A model generated the notes under the pieces. The model ran no database searches, was not told the DNA's origin, and was given only the letters and a program-made list of their open reading frames with translations. Below, piece by piece: positions 59,965 to 64,000 of a stretch of DNA of 64,000 nt. The translations under genes were made by a program, and so were the position numbers. The stretch lies in assembly GCA_019753235.1 (NCBI GenBank), contig JAIELF010000024.1:121565-185564 (forward strand), written 5' to 3'. Source of the DNA: a bacterium (GTDB lineage: Bacteria; Planctomycetota; Planctomycetia; Kolteriales; Kolteriaceae). Each line of letters starts with the position of its first letter. Position 1 is the stretch's first letter.

Positions 59965-62571
59965 TCAACCACCGAGTTTGTTCGATGCCCATTCCTTGGC
60001 CAACGCAATCGCAGCGGGCAACTTGGCAGGATCGGTTCCTCCTGCTCGGGCGAGGGTAGGCTTGCCCCCACCTTTGCCACCGACGATTTCCGCGACGGCC
60101 CGGACCCAAGCCGATGCATCGAGCCCTTTGGCAGGAACATCTTTGCTGACGGCCGCCACCAGATCAACCTTGGAATCGCTTTGGGCTGCCAACAAAACAG
60201 CGATTTGATTCCCCTTGGCCATCAACTGATCGACTTGCGCTTGAATCTGCTTTGCGTCGGCCCCTTCCATCAGGGCGACGACAACCTTCACTCCCGCGAT
60301 CTCGGCGGACTGCAGCAGGAGATCTTGGGCTTGACCTTCATTGTGCTTCGATTTCTCTCGATCGAGGGACTTCTGCAGGTCTTTGATCTGCGACTGAAGC
60401 GCCCCGACGCGGGCGGGAATCTCCTCGGGCTTGGTTTTCAGCAAGGAAGAAGTCTCAGCCAAAAGAGAGGATTGCTCTCGGCTAAACCGGAGCGCCCCCA
60501 AACCTGTTGTCGCCACCAAGCGACGGGTGCCGGCACTGACCGATTCTTCGCGAAGGATGCGAAGCGGACCGGCTTGGCCGGTGTTGGAAAGATGACAGCC
60601 TCCGCAAAACTCCCGGCTAAACTCACCCATGGTCACCACACGGACCGTGTCGCCGTACTTCTCGCCGAAAAGGGCCATCGCGCCAAGCTGGCGAGCCTGT
60701 TCGATGGGCATGGTTTTGGCGGCAATCGGCAGAGCCGCCATCACTTTCTCATTGGCCAACCGTTCGACCTGTTCGATTTCCTCGGCCGACATCGCCTTGG
60801 GATGGCTGAAGTCGAAGCGAAGGAGATCGTCCTCGACTTTCGAACCTGCTTGGGTCGCGTGCTTGCCGAGAACTTGATGCAACGCCCAATGAAGAATGTG
60901 GGTGGAGGAATGAGCCCGCTCGATCGCCTGACGACGCTGCGCGTTGATCGTTGCTGACACCTTCTGACCGATGCGAAGAGATCCTCGTCGAACGAAGCCA
61001 ACGTGCTGAAGATAACCGTCGGTTTTGTGCGTATCCGTCACTTCGAAATGAAGTTCATCGGTATGAATTGTCCCAATGTCGCCGACCTGTCCACCGGATT
61101 CGCCGTAGAACGGCGAGCGATCCAGGATGATGATGATGGGGTCAGGATGTCCCGCGTCGATCGGACCTTTCCCCAGCGATGAACCCGCAATGATCGCCTG
61201 GATCACTCCGTCGGCAGTCGGCTGTTCGTAGCCGACAAAAATCGTTGGAGCGACACTTTTCTTCACTTCATGAATCGGGCCGAGAGCAAAGACTTCCGCA
61301 GAGAACGCGTCCGTGCCACTTCGTTTGCGGTGCTCTTCCATCGCCGACTCAAAGCCGGCTCGGTCCACAGGAACCTGTCGTTGGCTGGCGAACTCCTCGG
61401 TCAGTTCCACTGGGAATCCATACGTCGCGTGGAGTTCGAACGCTTCCTCTCCTTGGATTGCCCGCTTTTGGCTTTCCGCTCGGCGGAGCAAATTTTCGAG
61501 ATAGGTGATGCCGGTCTCGACCGTCCGGAGAAAACGTTCCTCTTCCCCCTTGATCGATTGCGCGACACTCTCGGCATTCTGCCGAACTTCGGGATACGCC
61601 TTCTGCATCGCCGCGACCACGGCCGGCACGATCGTGTAAAGGAAAGGCTCACGCCGACCAAGCTGATACGCGTCGAGAACCGCGCGACGAAGGAGCCGAC
61701 GAACCACGTATCCTTGCTTCTCATTCGAAGGGGCGACCCCTTCGTGCATGCAGAATGTCACTGTGCGCGAATGCTCGGCAATTCGACGGAGCCGATACGA
61801 TTCGGGATGCGTCGCGTCATAGGTCATGCCGACGGCTTCGCTGGCAGCCATCACGATCGGCTTCATGATGTCGATATCGAACACGGTCGGGACGTTTTGC
61901 AAAACGAGCGCCAATCGTTCGAGCCCCATGCCGGTGTCGATGTTCTTCTTTGGCAATGGTTCGAGATGCTTGAATCCGACCCTGTTGAACTGCGTGAACA
62001 CGAGGTTCCAGATCTCGACCTCGTTGCCCCCCCCGAGATCAAAGTAGATTTCTGAACATGGTCCGCAGACGCCGTTGGGCCCTTCGGTCGGGGCACTGGC
62101 GGGCCAAAAGTTTTGATCTTCATCGCACCGGCGAATTCGCGACGACGGGAGCTTGACTTCGTCGTGCCAGATGCCGAAGGCTTCTTCATCATCGAGATAA
62201 ATAGTGACGTTGAGTTTCTCGGGTGGGAACTTCAAAACCTTGGTGCAGTATTCCCATGCCCAATGAATCGCCTCTCGTTTGAAGTAGTCGCCGAAACTGA
62301 AGTTGCCGAGCATCTCGAAGAACGTCATGTGAAAACGAGTTCGACCGACGTTTTCGATATCGCCAGTGCGGATGCACTTTTGGCAAGTGGTTGCTCGGGT
62401 GAATTCGAGCGGCCCGATACCCAGAAACTGCTCTTTGAATTGGTTCATTCCCGCGGGCGTAAACAGGACGCTGGGATCGTTCGGCGGAACAAGCAAATCG
62501 CTGGGGCGGCGAACGCATCCCTTCGACCCAAAGAAATCGAGGTAGGATTCGCGTAATTCGTCAGTCGTCAT
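59965..62571 (-). CDS. alaS: Alanyl-tRNA synthetase
   Basis: An 868-residue alanine-tRNA ligase. Class II motifs are clear in the N-terminal domain: MTFFEMLGNFSFGDYFKREA, VCGPCSEIYFDLGG and EIWNLVFTQFNRVG. The editing domain carries HSSTHILHWAL and the zinc-type CGGCHLSNTGQAGPLRI. The C-Ala oligomerisation domain follows with a Gly-rich end (VGGKGGGKPTLARAGGTDPA). Length matches other bacteria. Only five bases separate its ATG from the stop of the upstream protease gene, so the two are tightly coupled. Confidence 0.97.
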   Translation of the reverse strand: MTTDELRESYLDFFGSKGCVRRPSDLLVPPNDPSVLFTPAGMNQFKEQFLGIGPLEFTRATTCQKCIRTGDIENVGRTRFHMTFFEMLGNFSFGDYFKREAIHWAWEYCTKVLKFPPEKLNVTIYLDDEEAFGIWHDEVKLPSSRIRRCDEDQNFWPASAPTEGPNGVCGPCSEIYFDLGGGNEVEIWNLVFTQFNRVGFKHLEPLPKKNIDTGMGLERLALVLQNVPTVFDIDIMKPIVMAASEAVGMTYDATHPESYRLRRIAEHSRTVTFCMHEGVAPSNEKQGYVVRRLLRRAVLDAYQLGRREPFLYTIVPAVVAAMQKAYPEVRQNAESVAQSIKGEEERFLRTVETGITYLENLLRRAESQKRAIQGEEAFELHATYGFPVELTEEFASQRQVPVDRAGFESAMEEHRKRSGTDAFSAEVFALGPIHEVKKSVAPTIFVGYEQPTADGVIQAIIAGSSLGKGPIDAGHPDPIIIILDRSPFYGESGGQVGDIGTIHTDELHFEVTDTHKTDGYLQHVGFVRRGSLRIGQKVSATINAQRRQAIERAHSSTHILHWALHQVLGKHATQAGSKVEDDLLRFDFSHPKAMSAEEIEQVERLANEKVMAALPIAAKTMPIEQARQLGAMALFGEKYGDTVRVVTMGEFSREFCGGCHLSNTGQAGPLRILREESVSAGTRRLVATTGLGALRFSREQSSLLAETSSLLKTKPEEIPARVGALQSQIKDLQKSLDREKSKHNEGQAQDLLLQSAEIAGVKVVVALMEGADAKQIQAQVDQLMAKGNQIAVLLAAQSDSKVDLVAAVSKDVPAKGLDASAWVRAVAEIVGGKGGGKPTLARAGGTDPAKLPAAIALAKEWASNKLGG

Positions 62572-62576
62572 GAGTC

Positions 62577-64000
62577 CTATTTCTTCACTGGGCCCCGTTC
62601 GAAAACGTGCTCCGCTCCTCCCTCAAACTTCAGGCGAACGGGTCCTTCGAGGCTGCTTAGCATTCGATCAAAATCGTCGGGATCAAAGATTTTCTGGCCG
62701 TTGATCTCCAAGATCACCTGCCGGGGCTGAATTCCTTTCTGTGCCGCGACGCTCTGCGAGATCACCTCGCGCACCACCACGCCGTACGGGGGCGTGGCAT
62801 TCTCTTCGAGAGCAAACCGACCGCCGATCGCGTCGATCATGGTGCTGATATAATCGACTCTGATCCCGTTCCAATCGGGACGCTTGTTGGTGACGATCGG
62901 ATCTTCCTTCAACGGATACTTGCCCAGCGGAAGAATAATCTCCTTCTGGGCATTTCCCCGCAGAACTTTGGTACGCAGCTTTGTGCCGGCAGGCAAACTT
63001 CCCACTGCCAGGATCAAGTCGTGCAGATCGCCGACCGGTTTGCCATCAACTTCGACAACGACATCGCCCGGTACCAGGCCGGCCTGAAGGGCGGAGGCAA
63101 GCTGAACCTTGATAACTTCGACGCCGCGACCGCGACCCTGCCCGTCGGCCGTCATTCGAACGGTCGGCTCAAAACTGATTCCGATGAACCCGTATTCAAC
63201 TTCCCTACCCTCGGCCAAGGTATCCAGAACGCGGCGAGTGAGAGAATCGGTCGGCTGAGCGAAACCGCCGGGGGCTTCAAAACCGACCGCCGCCGAGAGG
63301 GCCATGCCGATACCGACAAGCTCCCCTCGAACATTGATGAGGGCCGAACCTGAACTCCCGGTATTGAGCCGGGCATCCGTCTGCACCAGCGTCCGGCCTT
63401 GGTAGATGATCGACTGACGCGATTCGCCGTAGGCAGGTTCGGCCGGCCGCCGACGAATGTTGCTGATGATCCCCCACGAAGCACTTAACGAACCATCGGG
63501 CGCCGCCACTCCAAACGGATTTCCCAGCGCCAATACGAATTGTCCCGGAAAGAGCGTTGAACCATCGGCAATCTTGACCGGAGTGAGTTCCAAGGGGGTC
63601 TGCGACACGACCTTCAACACCGCCAAGTCGCTTCGAGGATCGGCCGCAAAAATCGTCGCGGGATAGACCATCCCGTTGTGAAGCTGAATCGCGATATCGA
63701 GTTGGGCCCCTGGCTTGGCGGCATTGCGTACGACGTGATAACACGTCGCGATCAAACCCTCTTTACGAAGCACAAACCCGCTACCAAACGCCGCTGGCTG
63801 CACGTCGAGCCCAGAATTAGCCATAGGATTGGGGACGATTCGACCGTCGGGAAACGCGACCACCGGGACGGAGGATTGTGGCGACCGGAGAAAGACCGAG
63901 ACCACCGAAGGTCGAACTCTTTCAATGGCCGACCGAAAAGTCGTCTCGATCGCTTCGACGACCGCTAAGCCATCTTTGTTCGGGGACTCTTGGGCCGAAA
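62577..64000 (-). CDS. HtrA/DegP-like serine protease with two PDZ domains, truncated at the window edge
   Basis: The frame is open to the right edge, so the 5' end is outside the window; about 474 codons are visible. The trypsin-like domain has His in GLIATCYHVVRNA, Asp in FAADPRSDLAVLKV and Ser in DARLNTGSSGSALINVRGEL, the full triad. The Ser motif is GSSGSA in place of the common GNSGGP. Two PDZ domains follow (VIKVQLASALQAGLVPGDVV and VVREVISQSVAAQKGIQPRQ). It probably removes damaged envelope proteins. A GTG at 63903-63905 lies inside the domain and is unlikely to be the true start, since the frame reads SAIERVRPSV just upstream, as in other HtrA proteins. Confidence 0.9.
   Translation of the reverse strand, partial: SAQESPNKDGLAVVEAIETTFRSAIERVRPSVVSVFLRSPQSSVPVVAFPDGRIVPNPMANSGLDVQPAAFGSGFVLRKEGLIATCYHVVRNAAKPGAQLDIAIQLHNGMVYPATIFAADPRSDLAVLKVVSQTPLELTPVKIADGSTLFPGQFVLALGNPFGVAAPDGSLSASWGIISNIRRRPAEPAYGESRQSIIYQGRTLVQTDARLNTGSSGSALINVRGELVGIGMALSAAVGFEAPGGFAQPTDSLTRRVLDTLAEGREVEYGFIGISFEPTVRMTADGQGRGRGVEVIKVQLASALQAGLVPGDVVVEVDGKPVGDLHDLILAVGSLPAGTKLRTKVLRGNAQKEIILPLGKYPLKEDPIVTNKRPDWNGIRVDYISTMIDAIGGRFALEENATPPYGVVVREVISQSVAAQKGIQPRQVILEINGQKIFDPDDFDRMLSSLEGPVRLKFEGGAEHVFERGPVKK

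Overview
The window is a 64-kb chromosomal segment of a planctomycete, most likely a member of the Pirellulales or a close relative. The support is the combination of a DUF1559 pseudopilin with an H-X9-DG tail, five proteins with PEP-CTERM-type sorting tails, a PQQ-type propeller protein with a GDWPQFLGP start, EF-hand and WD40 exported proteins, a CPFCNAS-type exported protein, and an N-terminal FEQLEGRWTP motif on an RTX protein. Genes lie on both strands in short operons. I found no tRNA, rRNA, CRISPR array, insertion sequence or prophage; this is mostly housekeeping chromosome with accessory surface-protein genes.

Layout, left to right. 1-8 kb: the tail of a copper-monooxygenase-like protein, a PEP-CTERM protein, an LptF/LptG permease, a PLD6/Zucchini-like phosphodiesterase, an exported PEP-CTERM amidase, a DUF493 protein and an FGGY sugar kinase. 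8-12.5 kb: a PQQ-propeller protein, an FmdB zinc ribbon, an unknown protein, an RpoD-like sigma factor with a strong terminator, and csrA with a GGA-rich leader. 12.5-19.7 kb (minus strand): hpf, ptsN-like, ptsH, ptsI, a DUF2344 protein and a very large RNase E/G. No sugar permease is present, so this phosphorelay looks regulatory and sits beside RNA turnover and ribosome hibernation genes. 20-27 kb: a TPR lipoprotein, two tandem PEP-CTERM proteins, a DUF1559 pseudopilin, a methyltransferase and an RTX/beta-helix protein. 27-38.8 kb: an epoxide-hydrolase-like enzyme, ftsK, trmL-hemW, ispD, a PilZ protein, an ICMT-like methyltransferase, a CPFC-type exported protein, then pdxJ-dapA-glmU-like.

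39-42.2 kb holds the most unusual module: an EF-hand exported protein, an ExbB/TolQ-like channel, an ExbD-like protein with a long coiled coil between its membrane anchor and its periplasmic domain, and a further small ExbD-like membrane protein. I propose this as an undescribed ion-driven envelope machine. 42.4-51.6 kb: speA, a metallophosphoesterase gene broken by three frame changes, a PEP-CTERM protein, mtnA-cls, a seven-bladed WD40 protein and a ceramidase-like protein. 51.7-64 kb: uvrB, rpmE2 (type B L31), a small membrane protein overlapping a large GT-C-like membrane protein, a Fur-family regulator, and an HtrA-like protease-alaS-glycosyltransferase operon that runs off the right edge.

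Start sites were chosen from Shine-Dalgarno spacing and family length, so several differ from the longest possible reading frame. TTG or GTG starts are proposed for lptF-like, the TPR lipoprotein, the methyltransferase and hemW. All function calls rest on motifs and family resemblance read by eye; no database search was run.
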